From: Bodonicaedibacter sp963693005
GTDB lineage: Bacteria; Pseudomonadota; Alphaproteobacteria; UBA6184
Length of the DNA: 64,000 nucleotides
Direction of reading: 5' to 3'
Assembly: GCA_963693005.1 (NCBI GenBank)
Contig: OY843726.1
Span: forward strand, 124,001-188,000
A program made the translations under genes and the position numbers. Shown piece by piece: positions 40,395 through 48,335 of the stretch. Under the pieces are notes generated by a model. That model was not told the DNA's origin and searched no databases. It saw nothing but the letters and a program-made list of their open reading frames with translations. The number at the start of each line of letters is the position of its first letter. The first letter of the stretch is position 1.

Positions 40395-40778
40395 ATGAAA
40401 AATATAACCAAAACTATTATTATCGCGAGTGTATTTCTTTCTTCATCGTACATATCTGCAAGCGCACTCCAAGAAAGCCCTTCCGAATATTCATCCTCCT
40501 TTGGAACCCTTTCTGTGAGTCACGACTTAAAAGACCTTTGCTATACGGCCCCCCTAGAAGGAGTAACTATTTTCGATTTCTCGTCTATGCACTTTAATGA
40601 GTTTGATTTCTCTGGAAGAGAAACCCGAACACTCAACAATCAAGAAGCACTCATCCTTCTGAAGCAAATGGAGAAGGCATTTTTTACCACCACTTCTCCA
40701 TCAATACTATCTCCCATAATTCAAGCCATTGATCATAAAGTTTTAGAGGAAGCTGCACAAATAGCTTGGTCACGTTAA
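40395..40778 (+). CDS. Small secreted orphan protein
   Basis: This is a 127-residue protein with a signal peptide (MKNITKTIIIASVFLSSSYISASA) and AGGA just upstream of the ATG. The mature part of about 100 residues has no domain I recognise; ETRTLNNQEALILLKQMEKAF looks helical. It stands alone between the rRNA operon and a convergent secreted gene, so its position says little about its role. Confidence 0.65.
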   Translation: MKNITKTIIIASVFLSSSYISASALQESPSEYSSSFGTLSVSHDLKDLCYTAPLEGVTIFDFSSMHFNEFDFSGRETRTLNNQEALILLKQMEKAFFTTTSPSILSPIIQAIDHKVLEEAAQIAWSR

Positions 40779-40878
40779 GCAAATGCTCAAGAGTCTCATG
40801 TTTTTTTAAAGCCTTTTTAAACAACTCTCTTCTATAACAATTTCCACCAAATGGGCTAACTCAAGTTGGGTGTTTTAG

Positions 40879-41295
40879 TTAGCCTTCCTCCAGTTTCCTC
40901 AAAATTTTCGCAGCTCGAGATGACAGATTTAAATCCTGATTCTTGTCCTGAGCCACCTGATCTAACCTTGAAAACAATTTAACGTCCAAACCATTTTGTG
41001 CATAAAATGACGAAAGCATGGCATTGCGACAAAAAACACTCACTAGCCCTTCAGCAACCTCAACTAAACTTTCCGCATCAGACTCGCCCACCACCAGATC
41101 AACCCAGCTGTCAACTCTAACTTTAAACTCTTCATTTACACTTTCTATTTCAGCGCTACAAAACTGCTGAAAAGCACCCCTATCAAACGGCCACTCTGCT
41201 TCTAGGCCATCAGTTAACTTAGCCCCCGACAAAGCAGAGATACACAAACTTATAAAAATCATCGACCTTACTATTCTTATTACTTTTAGGCTCAC
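40879..41295 (-). CDS. Small secreted orphan protein downstream of the carrier gene
   Basis: A 138-residue protein with a signal peptide around residues 1–24 (VRSMIFISLCISALSGA). The mature part is acidic and helical (EIESVNEEFKVRVDSWVDLVVGESDAESLVEVAEGL). The start could be GTG 41293–41295, with a GGGGGAG stretch very close, or ATG 41262. It begins 27 bases after the stop of the mitochondrial-carrier-like gene on the same strand, so it may share the riboswitch-controlled message. Function unknown. Confidence 0.6.
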   Translation of the reverse strand: MSLKVIRIVRSMIFISLCISALSGAKLTDGLEAEWPFDRGAFQQFCSAEIESVNEEFKVRVDSWVDLVVGESDAESLVEVAEGLVSVFCRNAMLSSFYAQNGLDVKLFSRLDQVAQDKNQDLNLSSRAAKILRKLEEG

Positions 41296-41322
41296 GACTC
41301 CCCCTAGGCTATCTTAGTAGTT

Positions 41323-42141
41323 TTATCTAATCATCTTCAGCGACTCTAGCAACGACACGGTAAATGCGGCATGAATCATATACTGTAACAAACGAATATT
41401 ATATGCAACGTAGAAGCCACGAAAACCATAAGTACGATAGATATAAACCACCTCGTCAAAACCTCCATAATGGCTTCCAACTCGTTGCAACCGGCTCTTA
41501 ATCTCATCAACAGGCAGCATAATTGCGGTATTCATTGTTGCCTCAGCTAAGCTAATCCACATCAACTCAACAAATCCAATTTGCTGAATTTGCAACACAT
41601 CCCGAACAAACAACATCAGTTGATCATGCACCACTAGAAAAACTACCCAAGATAGAGTTTGGCGCAACATCGTCACGTATAACCCACGATAAACAAACGC
41701 TAAAAACTGTAACTTTGAGCTTAGAAAAAACGCGCCTACTCCGCCAGAGGCAAGCTGAAATGTAATTAGCCATACTTTTAGGCGCTCTAAGGGAGTAATT
41801 AAAAACACCTCTAACACAGCAATGGTTACCCCCGTCAATAAGCTTAACCACATAACGCTTTTGATAAACGCTCCATAAATTAATGGAACCAGCAACATCA
41901 ACGGGTATCGATACGACTGTTTCAACACTACTCGAATCAGATTAGGTAACAATCCCGAGTAAAAACCCCGCCATCCCTTCATGCGATAAATAACCAACGC
42001 AACTGTCCTAGCAGAGGAATATTGCGGATAAGTCTGCCAATAAGTCTTTATAACATCTAAAGGGTGCTCTACTATCAAGCTTACTGCACCACGAGCAGCG
42101 CCAGCGATAGCTGCAAATATTAAATAAAATGAAAAATCCAT
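41323..42141 (-). CDS. Mitochondrial carrier family (SLC25-like) protein, putative thiamine pyrophosphate carrier
   Basis: This 272-residue protein has the three-fold repeat of mitochondrial carriers. Each repeat carries the Px[DE]xx[KR] signature after its odd helix: PLDVIK (27–32), PLERLK (117–122) and PVDEIK (210–215), spaced 90 and 93 residues apart. The even-helix halves follow the GxxGxYxGxxPxxxR pattern (GWRGFYSGLLPNLIR at 56–70; YRGLYVTMLRQ at 151–161; GFRGFYVAYNIRLLQ at 239–253). Six hydrophobic helices are predicted. The family is essentially eukaryotic and exchanges nucleotides, cofactors and TPP across the inner mitochondrial membrane. The ATG 42139–42141 has AGAGGA upstream, inside a hairpin, and a TPP riboswitch precedes it by about 65 bases. 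That points to TPP or thiamine derivatives as cargo. A host-directed effector role, as for Legionella LncP, is the alternative but fits the riboswitch less well. Confidence 0.88.
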   Translation of the reverse strand: MDFSFYLIFAAIAGAARGAVSLIVEHPLDVIKTYWQTYPQYSSARTVALVIYRMKGWRGFYSGLLPNLIRVVLKQSYRYPLMLLVPLIYGAFIKSVMWLSLLTGVTIAVLEVFLITPLERLKVWLITFQLASGGVGAFFLSSKLQFLAFVYRGLYVTMLRQTLSWVVFLVVHDQLMLFVRDVLQIQQIGFVELMWISLAEATMNTAIMLPVDEIKSRLQRVGSHYGGFDEVVYIYRTYGFRGFYVAYNIRLLQYMIHAAFTVSLLESLKMIR

Positions 42142-42143
42142 CC

Positions 42144-42172
42144 GTTTTCCTCTGGTTCTTAACGAAGAAAAC
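42144..42172 (-). promoter_or_regulatory. Ribosome-binding-site-sequestering hairpin (expression platform)
   Basis: On the minus strand GTTTTCTT (42165–42172) can pair with AGGAAAAC (42144–42151), which contains the ribosome-binding site of the carrier gene. This 8-bp hairpin between aptamer and start codon suggests control of translation initiation. An AT-rich hairpin GAATA/TATTC (42187–42199) followed by TTGCTTTTTTT could alternatively act as a weak terminator. Confidence 0.5.
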
Positions 42173-42206
42173 GTGAAAAAAAGCAAGAATACTCTATTCG
42201 AGAAAA

Positions 42207-42288
42207 TCACGATCCCTTCGCCGGCACTAACCGTATCAGGTTCAAAGGGTTAAGCTCTCACTCTCTCAGCCAACGGCACCCCTTGTGA
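42207..42288 (-). ncRNA. TPP riboswitch (THI element)
   Basis: The conserved core is present in order on the minus strand: GGGGTGCC, then GGCTGAGA (pyrimidine-sensing helix), ACCCTTTGAACCTGAT and GTTAGTGCCGGCGAAGGGA (pyrophosphate-sensing arm). The closing stem TCAC/GTGA is formed by 42285–42288 and 42207–42210. It is about 82 bases, a compact form. The only gene directly downstream is the mitochondrial-carrier-like protein, so cellular TPP should control it. Confidence 0.95.
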
Positions 42289-42365
42289 CAAAACAAACGT
42301 ACTCAATTTTTATATCTTTATCAAACTATTAATTGCTTACTCAGAAACAACTCACTCATAAACAG

Positions 42366-43100
42366 CTAAGCCACCTTTCTAGCAACCGTGAATATACGAT
42401 CTGTTCCATTCTCTACAAACTTAGCCCCATCAAACCCGCACTGCTTAATCACTTCAAAGCCATTAGCAGCCAACACTTCGTTTATTGAGACCTAGTATAA
42501 ACTTGTAGCGTCTAAAAAGCGCTTAAAATCTCTGGTAATTCACCCCTGGCCTGCTTGCGATAAACTCTGAGGCTAAAACACCCTCAGAGTTTATCGCACT
42601 ATACTGCAGCTCTCTCAGAAAGATATTCTGAGAGAGCTTTAACCAGTCTATCGTTAGCTTGGTGATGTTATCACCCTCAAGTAGATAGTTTAAATTAAAT
42701 ATATCAAAGACATACAGGCCCTTTGGGGCCAAGTTTGCATATATATTGAATAGCACACTCAAAGTTAGCAGAGGTCAAGTGTCCAACTGCATTAAATATC
42801 GTAATAACCGCATCAAACCTCCCACCTTGTATAAGACGCATATCTCCCTTAAAAACACTAACACTTAGCTTTTCTTTTTTAACCTTACCTCTAGCAAGAG
42901 CCTATCACTTTAAAACCTCGCTTACTCAACCATAGCACCTGCACCGAAGGTCAAGTCAAAAACGGTTTCAACTCAATGTTGATTAAGATGAACTTCTATA
43001 AGGCGGTTGATTTTTTCAGAGCCTGTTTCATTAAAGGCATCATAACTCTCAGCTTCCGCATCATAGTGCGATGAATCTGCACTAACGTGAATATGTCAAT
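42366..43100 (-). pseudogene. Decayed SAM-dependent methyltransferase gene
   Basis: Fragments in shifting frames on the minus strand read like one class I methyltransferase: SSHYDAEAESYDAFNETGSEKI and TVFDLTFGAGAM (glycine-rich cofactor region), GDMRLIQGGRFDAVITIFNAVGHL, then GLYVFDIFNLNYLLEGDN and ASEFIASRPGVN-like pieces, ending INEVLAANGFEVIKQCGFDG and GTDRIFTVARKVA before a TAG. Several stops and frame changes separate them, so the gene is dead. It lies between the sodium symporter and the riboswitch. Confidence 0.75.
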
Positions 43101-43124
43101 CACTGACAACCCTCACATTTTCAA

Positions 43125-43154
43125 TATGCGCAACCAATCAGCTAGCTGCGCATA
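43125..43154. repeat. 8-bp inverted repeat downstream of the sodium symporter
   Basis: TATGCGCA and TGCGCATA flank a 14-base loop just after the stop of the symporter gene. There is no T-run. It may be a 3' end structure. Confidence 0.4.
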
Positions 43155-43169
43155 GCATGCGTAAATTAT

Positions 43170-44537
43170 CTAAGTCTTTAACTCAATCACTTTCATACTT
43201 CGCGATCTAAGCGCATGGAACTGCACCACCAAAAACACAACTAAAGACATAACTAGCCCTAAAACTTCCTTGGGCATACAGTCTGGCAAATCCGGAGATA
43301 ACAAGGACGAAAGCACAAATGTCCCCAAGCCCATAGTTGTAGACGCGATTCCCGCCAATGGAGATAACCTTTTAAAAATAAGAGCCATAACAATCGGAAC
43401 AAAAAATGATGTTACCGTTAAACCATAAGCCTCCAACATAATTGGGATTACATCATTCCCAAAATATGACCCAAAAACAGCTGCCATCCCTACAGAAAAA
43501 GTGACTATTCTGGAAACCCACTTAGATGAAGCATTGGGTAAGTTTCGAATCCAAGGTATATCCATAGCAATATTTAAACTAATCGAACATAACAACGAGT
43601 TTGCAGTCGACATAATTGCCATTAATATCCCTGCAGCAAACAAACTAGTCACCACTGGAGAAGCAATCATCGAAATAACTCGCATAATCACCCCCTCATC
43701 ACCTCTTATAATACCCGCCTGCGCCCCCAAAACGCCTAAGTACACAGGAAATAAGGATGCAATCACCATCAGTACCCCTGCACCTAAAGTCGCTAAAAAC
43801 ACCGCCCGCGGTGACTCAGCCGCAAAGCATCTCTGCCCCATATCTTGCCCAATAATTGTAAATAGGCACGGCATTAAAATCCAACTAATCACCGGGATAT
43901 TACTCGCGACAGGTGTTAACTTTTCATCTAATACAATATCCGACAAATCCAACGTCCAAAACGTAACCGCAAATAAACTCAACACCAATAATATTTGCAG
44001 CGTATCTGCCATAATAACCGCTCTCAGCCCACCAGACATCGTATATACAATCACCACAGACCAAAACAATACATACAAAAGATCACTTTTGAAGCCTAAG
44101 CTATAAAAGAATTTTCGCATGGCCACACACACCGCAAGAAGCACTAAAAACATAGATACTATATAGATTATCCCAGCCAAGCGTCTTAACCCAGGGCTTT
44201 CATAGGCAACCTCAAATACCTCTGGAATCGTGCTAATGTTCAATGTGCGAAACCTCCCACCAATCCCCATAGACAAAACTATAAAACCAATAGCAATACC
44301 TAAGGAATAGCAAATCGCTAACCAACCAGACGTAAATGCCGCCTCTGAACTGCCGATAATAGCCCCGCCTCCAAACTGAGTCGCCAACAGCGTCATCATC
44401 AAGCTAAAAAACTTAACGCTCCGTCCACCAAGATAGAACTCCTTATACGTCGAGGCACGCTTTGCCGCGATCTTACCAAATAATAGCGTAACGCAGGCAA
44501 TTAACACCAAAAAACCTAAAAATACAGAATAATTCAT
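43170..44537 (-). CDS. Sodium:solute symporter (SSS family)
   Basis: This is a 455-residue inner-membrane symporter with about 12–13 hydrophobic segments. The SSS signature region is seen in KEFYLGGRSVKFFSLMMTLLATQFGGGAIIGSSEAAFTSGW and in YTMSGGLRAVIMADTLQILL. The family includes PutP (proline), PanF (pantothenate) and sugar carriers; the substrate is not clear from sequence. AAGG lies about eight bases before the ATG. Downstream lies a decayed methyltransferase. Confidence 0.87.
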   Translation of the reverse strand: MNYSVFLGFLVLIACVTLLFGKIAAKRASTYKEFYLGGRSVKFFSLMMTLLATQFGGGAIIGSSEAAFTSGWLAICYSLGIAIGFIVLSMGIGGRFRTLNISTIPEVFEVAYESPGLRRLAGIIYIVSMFLVLLAVCVAMRKFFYSLGFKSDLLYVLFWSVVIVYTMSGGLRAVIMADTLQILLVLSLFAVTFWTLDLSDIVLDEKLTPVASNIPVISWILMPCLFTIIGQDMGQRCFAAESPRAVFLATLGAGVLMVIASLFPVYLGVLGAQAGIIRGDEGVIMRVISMIASPVVTSLFAAGILMAIMSTANSLLCSISLNIAMDIPWIRNLPNASSKWVSRIVTFSVGMAAVFGSYFGNDVIPIMLEAYGLTVTSFFVPIVMALIFKRLSPLAGIASTTMGLGTFVLSSLLSPDLPDCMPKEVLGLVMSLVVFLVVQFHALRSRSMKVIELKT

Positions 44538-44762
44538 CGTCTAAACCTTTTTATAATCGTACAAAATTAAAAAATAAAAATTGATTGCAGCGTTTAGGAA
44601 AAACGATGTCGAGCCAGGGCCGCGCCCATATACAGAATCAATAAATTGCGGATACGCATAATTTTTGCTCACTATTTGTAGTTAGTAAATCAAAAAAAAC
44701 CTTCTCATTCAATATCTTTTCTCATAAACTTGCAACATATATTAGAATAATGAGCCATCTTT

Positions 44763-45854
44763 ATGCAAAAAACTGTTGTTATGATTTTATTTGGAGGCCG
44801 ATCCACAGAGCATGAAATTTCTATTGTTTCAGCTCGAAATGTTTTAAACGCCATAGACTCCCAAAGGTACTCCCCCATTCTTGTAGGTATCACAAAAGAT
44901 TCAGGAAAATGGCATCTTTTTTCAAATGGACACATTCCAGAAGAACTTACAACGCTCACTGACGCAACTCTATTTAGCTATGACTTAGTTAATCTGATAC
45001 AAACCAACGAAAAACCAAAACTCACCAATTTATCTGCAACGATTAATATATCTATTGATTTCGCACTTCCTATTCTTCATGGGAAATATGGTGAGGATGG
45101 ATGCCTACAGGGGCTATTTCGCATGTATAACCTACCATTCTCGGGTCCTTCTGTAGCTGCATCAGCGGCATGCATGGACAAAGACTTTGCAAAACGCATT
45201 TGGGAAGGATCAAACATCCCAGTTATTCCCTATGTTACCACGTACAAACATCTACCTATCAATTATGCAACTGCCAAGAAAAAGCTCGGCCCCACTCTAT
45301 TTATAAAGCCCGCCAATACCGGCTCGTCAGTCGGTGTTTATAAATCAAAAACTGAGTCTGAATTCAATCAACACCTTAAGAATGCATTTAAATACGATGA
45401 CAAGGTCGTAATTGAACAAGCAATTGATGGCCGTGAAATTGAATGTGCAGTTTTAGGCAACAAAAACCCCACAGCTTCACTTCTGGGCGAAATCAAGCCG
45501 CGTCATGAGTTTTATAGCTATGAAGCAAAATACTCCGACCCAAATGGTGCAGAACTTTGTATACCTGCGGACTTGCCAGATGATATTGCCCACAAAATAA
45601 GAACTTACGCTACCCTTGCCTACTCAGTTTCCGATTGCATTGGGTTTTCTCGTGTGGACTTCTTCCTGCAAAGAAATGGTGAAATTTATCTAAATGAAAT
45701 AAATACTATCCCTGGGTTCACAAACATCAGTATGTACCCCCAATTAATGGAAACAATAGGAATTTCCTACTCAGATCTTATTACTCGCATTATTGAGCTA
45801 GGCATGGATGAGTTTCAACGTTGGAACAATTTATCTACAGAACACATCTCATGA
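44763..45854 (+). CDS. ddl: D-alanine–D-alanine ligase
   Basis: This ATP-grasp enzyme joins two D-Ala for the peptidoglycan stem peptide. Motifs are ILFGGRSTEHEISIVSARNV at the start, PILHGKYGEDGCLQGLFR, GPSVAASAACMDKDFAKR, FIKPANTGSSVGVYK, EIECAVLG and the C-terminal EINTIPGFTNISMYPQLM. The length of 363 residues is normal for the longer VanA/DdlA-like form. Here it is not in the mur-fts cluster. It overlaps the glycosylase gene by 4 bases (ATGA). Confidence 0.95.
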   Translation: MQKTVVMILFGGRSTEHEISIVSARNVLNAIDSQRYSPILVGITKDSGKWHLFSNGHIPEELTTLTDATLFSYDLVNLIQTNEKPKLTNLSATINISIDFALPILHGKYGEDGCLQGLFRMYNLPFSGPSVAASAACMDKDFAKRIWEGSNIPVIPYVTTYKHLPINYATAKKKLGPTLFIKPANTGSSVGVYKSKTESEFNQHLKNAFKYDDKVVIEQAIDGREIECAVLGNKNPTASLLGEIKPRHEFYSYEAKYSDPNGAELCIPADLPDDIAHKIRTYATLAYSVSDCIGFSRVDFFLQRNGEIYLNEINTIPGFTNISMYPQLMETIGISYSDLITRIIELGMDEFQRWNNLSTEHIS

Positions 45855-46390
45855 AAAAACTTGACCGTGTCTTTTTTCAACAACCAACGCTAGAAGTCGC
45901 CAAATCAATATTAGGGACCAAACTTCACTTTAAAGGCCAGGTCGCAACTATTACCGAGGCAGAGGCCTATATTTTCACTCAATCCGATCTGCAACAAAAA
46001 CCAAAAAACAAACGCTTGAACGCAATGGCACAATCCGCGGGCCATACATACATCTATTTAATATACGGCATGTATTATTGTATCAATATCACGACAGAGG
46101 CTCAGGGCACCCCCGCTTCTATTTTTCTGCGCGCTGGCATTCATTTTAATGGCAAAAAGCATCTAAATGGGCCAGGAAATTTTACAGCTGCAATGAAAAT
46201 CACAACTGAGCATAATCTGCTTGATATTTGCGAATCTTCAGATTTCTTCTTTACAGAAGGCACCTCAGTTACAGATGTTGAAATAACCCCGCGCATCGGT
46301 ATCAGCTCTGAAAAAGAACTTCTCTGGCGCTTTGTTGCCTCTAAAAACATAGTGAAACAACTTATGCAAACTCCTTTAGTAAATGTTTAG
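45851..46390 (+). CDS. 3-methyladenine DNA glycosylase (AAG/MPG family)
   Basis: This base-excision enzyme of the eukaryote-like AAG fold removes alkylated purines. The catalytic Glu lies in ATITEAEAYI, and SAGHTYIYLIYGMYYCINITT and SIFLRAG match the family; LNGPGNF matches the GPGKLT motif. The usual DPASHA segment after EAY is not recognisable (FTQSDLQQKPKNKRLNAM). At 179 residues it is slightly short. I chose ATG 45851 because it gives the ATGA overlap with the ddl stop; the frame is open ten codons further. Confidence 0.85.
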   Translation: MKKLDRVFFQQPTLEVAKSILGTKLHFKGQVATITEAEAYIFTQSDLQQKPKNKRLNAMAQSAGHTYIYLIYGMYYCINITTEAQGTPASIFLRAGIHFNGKKHLNGPGNFTAAMKITTEHNLLDICESSDFFFTEGTSVTDVEITPRIGISSEKELLWRFVASKNIVKQLMQTPLVNV

Positions 46391-46479
46391 CTACTCATTA
46401 CCCCTTAAGCTTCCTGCCCCTCAATGATTCTTACTTTTTTTTAAAGATAAATTATTAGTGCTCGCTAACAAACAAGCCT

Positions 46480-47248
46480 CTATTTTGCGACCGCTAACTC
46501 AATTTGCTTTTCTATCACAACTTTCTGACTCTCAAGCCACGTCGAACTACGGCCAACTTTATTGGCCCACTCTAGTAAATTTTTTGTCTTAGCTAGCTCC
46601 ACCTCTAGGCCAAAACTTTGCCCTCCTCTAGCACTAATAGACTCACACGTGTCAACAACCTCATCATGACGAAAAAACTTCTCACTGATTCTCGACGTTC
46701 TAACTGGGTCTAAATCTACCCAAACCACTTCCATCAGTTTTCTTGCCCTATCAGCACTTCCAGTTAACGCCACATCTTTAATTAAAGAGTCAAGAACTTC
46801 CATTATTCTTAAATGATAAGTTTTTCTCTCCCCTCCCCTATCCGAAGAGGGATAACTCTCAAGCCCCTTCGTACAAACAACTCGCAATAACGCACCTGCA
46901 ACAAAGTAATAATTATCCGCTCGATTGCTATCTTCAAAAGCTTCTTGGCCCGCAGCTTTTTTTTAATGCCTCAGTAAGCATTGTTTCAACCTTTACTAGG
47001 TTTACGCCCCCTTGAAAGCTTTTCACTATATTTTTAGATGTTTGTATCAAGTTTTTTTTTGAAAAAGAATGCCCAGCCTCAAGCTCTTCAGTCAAAATAT
47101 CCTGCATCCACTCAACTGTAACCTCAAACTTACCCTCAGAACATGTTTTTTCATCAACTGAATTTAAACATACATTTCCAGTAGCACAAACTACCTGCTG
47201 CATACACAGCAGAGCGATCAATCCTACAAACCACAATGGGTGCGTCAT
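46480..47248 (-). pseudogene. Secreted orphan gene split by a frameshift at an A8 tract
   Basis: The upstream part (46934–47248) starts with a signal peptide MTHPLWFVGLIALLCMQQVVCA and reads to ETMLTEALKKSCGPRSF before TGA. At ALKK the coding strand has eight A. With one A fewer the frame reads ALKKAAGQEAFEDSNRADNY and continues without a stop through the downstream frame (46480–46887) to 46480, giving 255 residues. The joined protein is helical and charged; I recognise no domain. It may be a broken gene, or one rescued by slippage on the A-run, as reported for AT-rich endosymbionts. Confidence 0.65.
46957..46964 (-). repeat. Homopolymer tract, eight A in the coding strand
   Basis: Eight T on the plus strand lie exactly at the frame junction of the split secreted gene. 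Removing one restores a single 255-codon frame. Confidence 0.9.
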
Positions 47249-47405
47249 TATTCCCCTAAATCTATTGAATTTTCACCTGTTTTTATATGAATTTTGTTGA
47301 TCGGTCAAGTTTTTTGATATTCTTATATGAAACTTTAAATTCATCTTCAATTAATAGTCTAATTCGCTATACACCTTACTCTGCTAATCATTTTATATTT
47401 TCATC

Positions 47406-47433
47406 TTGACCAAACGACACTTCAGTTTATAAT
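47406..47433 (+). promoter_or_regulatory. Sigma-70-type promoter of glyQS
   Basis: The −35 box TTGACC and a perfect −10 box TATAAT are 16 bases apart. Transcription should start near 47440, about 20 bases before glyQ. AGG lies six bases ahead of the ATG. Confidence 0.8.
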
Positions 47434-47459
47434 TTGCCTCAGCAAGAAACAGGTTTTTT

Positions 47460-48332
47460 ATGCATTTTCAACAAATAATCTTTAATTTACAGCAGTTTTG
47501 GGCAGACTATGGCTGCGCAATTACCACTCCCTACGATATGGAGGTTGGCGCAGGAACTTTTCATCCGGATACAACTTTAAAATCGCTAGGTCCCCAGCCT
47601 CTAGACGTTGCTCATGTCCAAGTATCGCGGCGCCCTAGTGATGGTCGATTTGGAGAAAACCCCAATCGCTTACAGCGATTTCATCAATTTCAAGTTCTGC
47701 TCAAACCCGCACCAAAGGACATTCAAAACCTCTATCTAGAAAGTTTGTTTAAACTGGGGTTAGACCCGAAAAAACACGACATTCGTTTTGTTGAGGATGA
47801 CTGGGAAAGCCCAACCTTAGGAGCATCTGGTCTAGGTTGGGAAGTATGGTGTGATGGAATGGAAATCACCCAATTCACTTACTTTCAACAGGTGGGCGGC
47901 ATTGAGTGCGAACTGGTTTCCGGTGAAATTGCATATGGAATCGAACGTATAGCTTGTATTCTGCAAGATGTAGACAGCATCTATGATATTAATTGGAATG
48001 GCCGAACCGATGATAAAAAAATCACTCTAGGCGATTTGTTCCAACAAAATGAGCGTGAGTTTTCATACTATAACTTCGAGTTTGCAGACACAAATTTATT
48101 GGTTAAACAATTTGAAGACAGCGAAAAGCAGTGTGCCATTCTTATTCAAGAGAGTCTCTCTCTTCCTGCCTATGATATGTGTATAAAAGCCAGTCACTTA
48201 TTTAACATTCTCAATGCTAGAGGCGTTATAAGCGTATTGGAACGGGCAAATTATATCGGGCGAGTACGCTCGATGGCAAAAGCTTGTTGTCAAACGTATT
48301 TGAACTCCACTTCTTCTAACTTGAAAGGATAA
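47460..48332 (+). CDS. glyQ: Glycyl-tRNA synthetase alpha subunit
   Basis: This is the catalytic subunit of the bacterial alpha2beta2 glycyl-tRNA synthetase, class II. Signatures are LQQFWADYGCAITTPYDMEVGAGTFHPDT, then QVSRRPSDGRFGENPNRLQRFHQFQVLLKP and FVEDDWESPTLGASGLGWEVWCDGMEITQFTYFQQVGG. The 290 residues are complete. It is directly followed by glyS (3-base gap) and then by a tRNA-Gly gene. Confidence 0.97.
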   Translation: MHFQQIIFNLQQFWADYGCAITTPYDMEVGAGTFHPDTTLKSLGPQPLDVAHVQVSRRPSDGRFGENPNRLQRFHQFQVLLKPAPKDIQNLYLESLFKLGLDPKKHDIRFVEDDWESPTLGASGLGWEVWCDGMEITQFTYFQQVGGIECELVSGEIAYGIERIACILQDVDSIYDINWNGRTDDKKITLGDLFQQNEREFSYYNFEFADTNLLVKQFEDSEKQCAILIQESLSLPAYDMCIKASHLFNILNARGVISVLERANYIGRVRSMAKACCQTYLNSTSSNLKG

Positions 48333-48335
48333 TCC

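Noticed and set aside
43125..43154. Terminator of the sodium symporter gene
   Set aside because: The 8-bp inverted repeat has a 14-base loop and no T-run, so it was listed only as a repeat.
43501..44106. 201-codon plus-strand frame
   Set aside because: It is fully antisense to the sodium:solute symporter, whose membrane pattern and motifs are clear.
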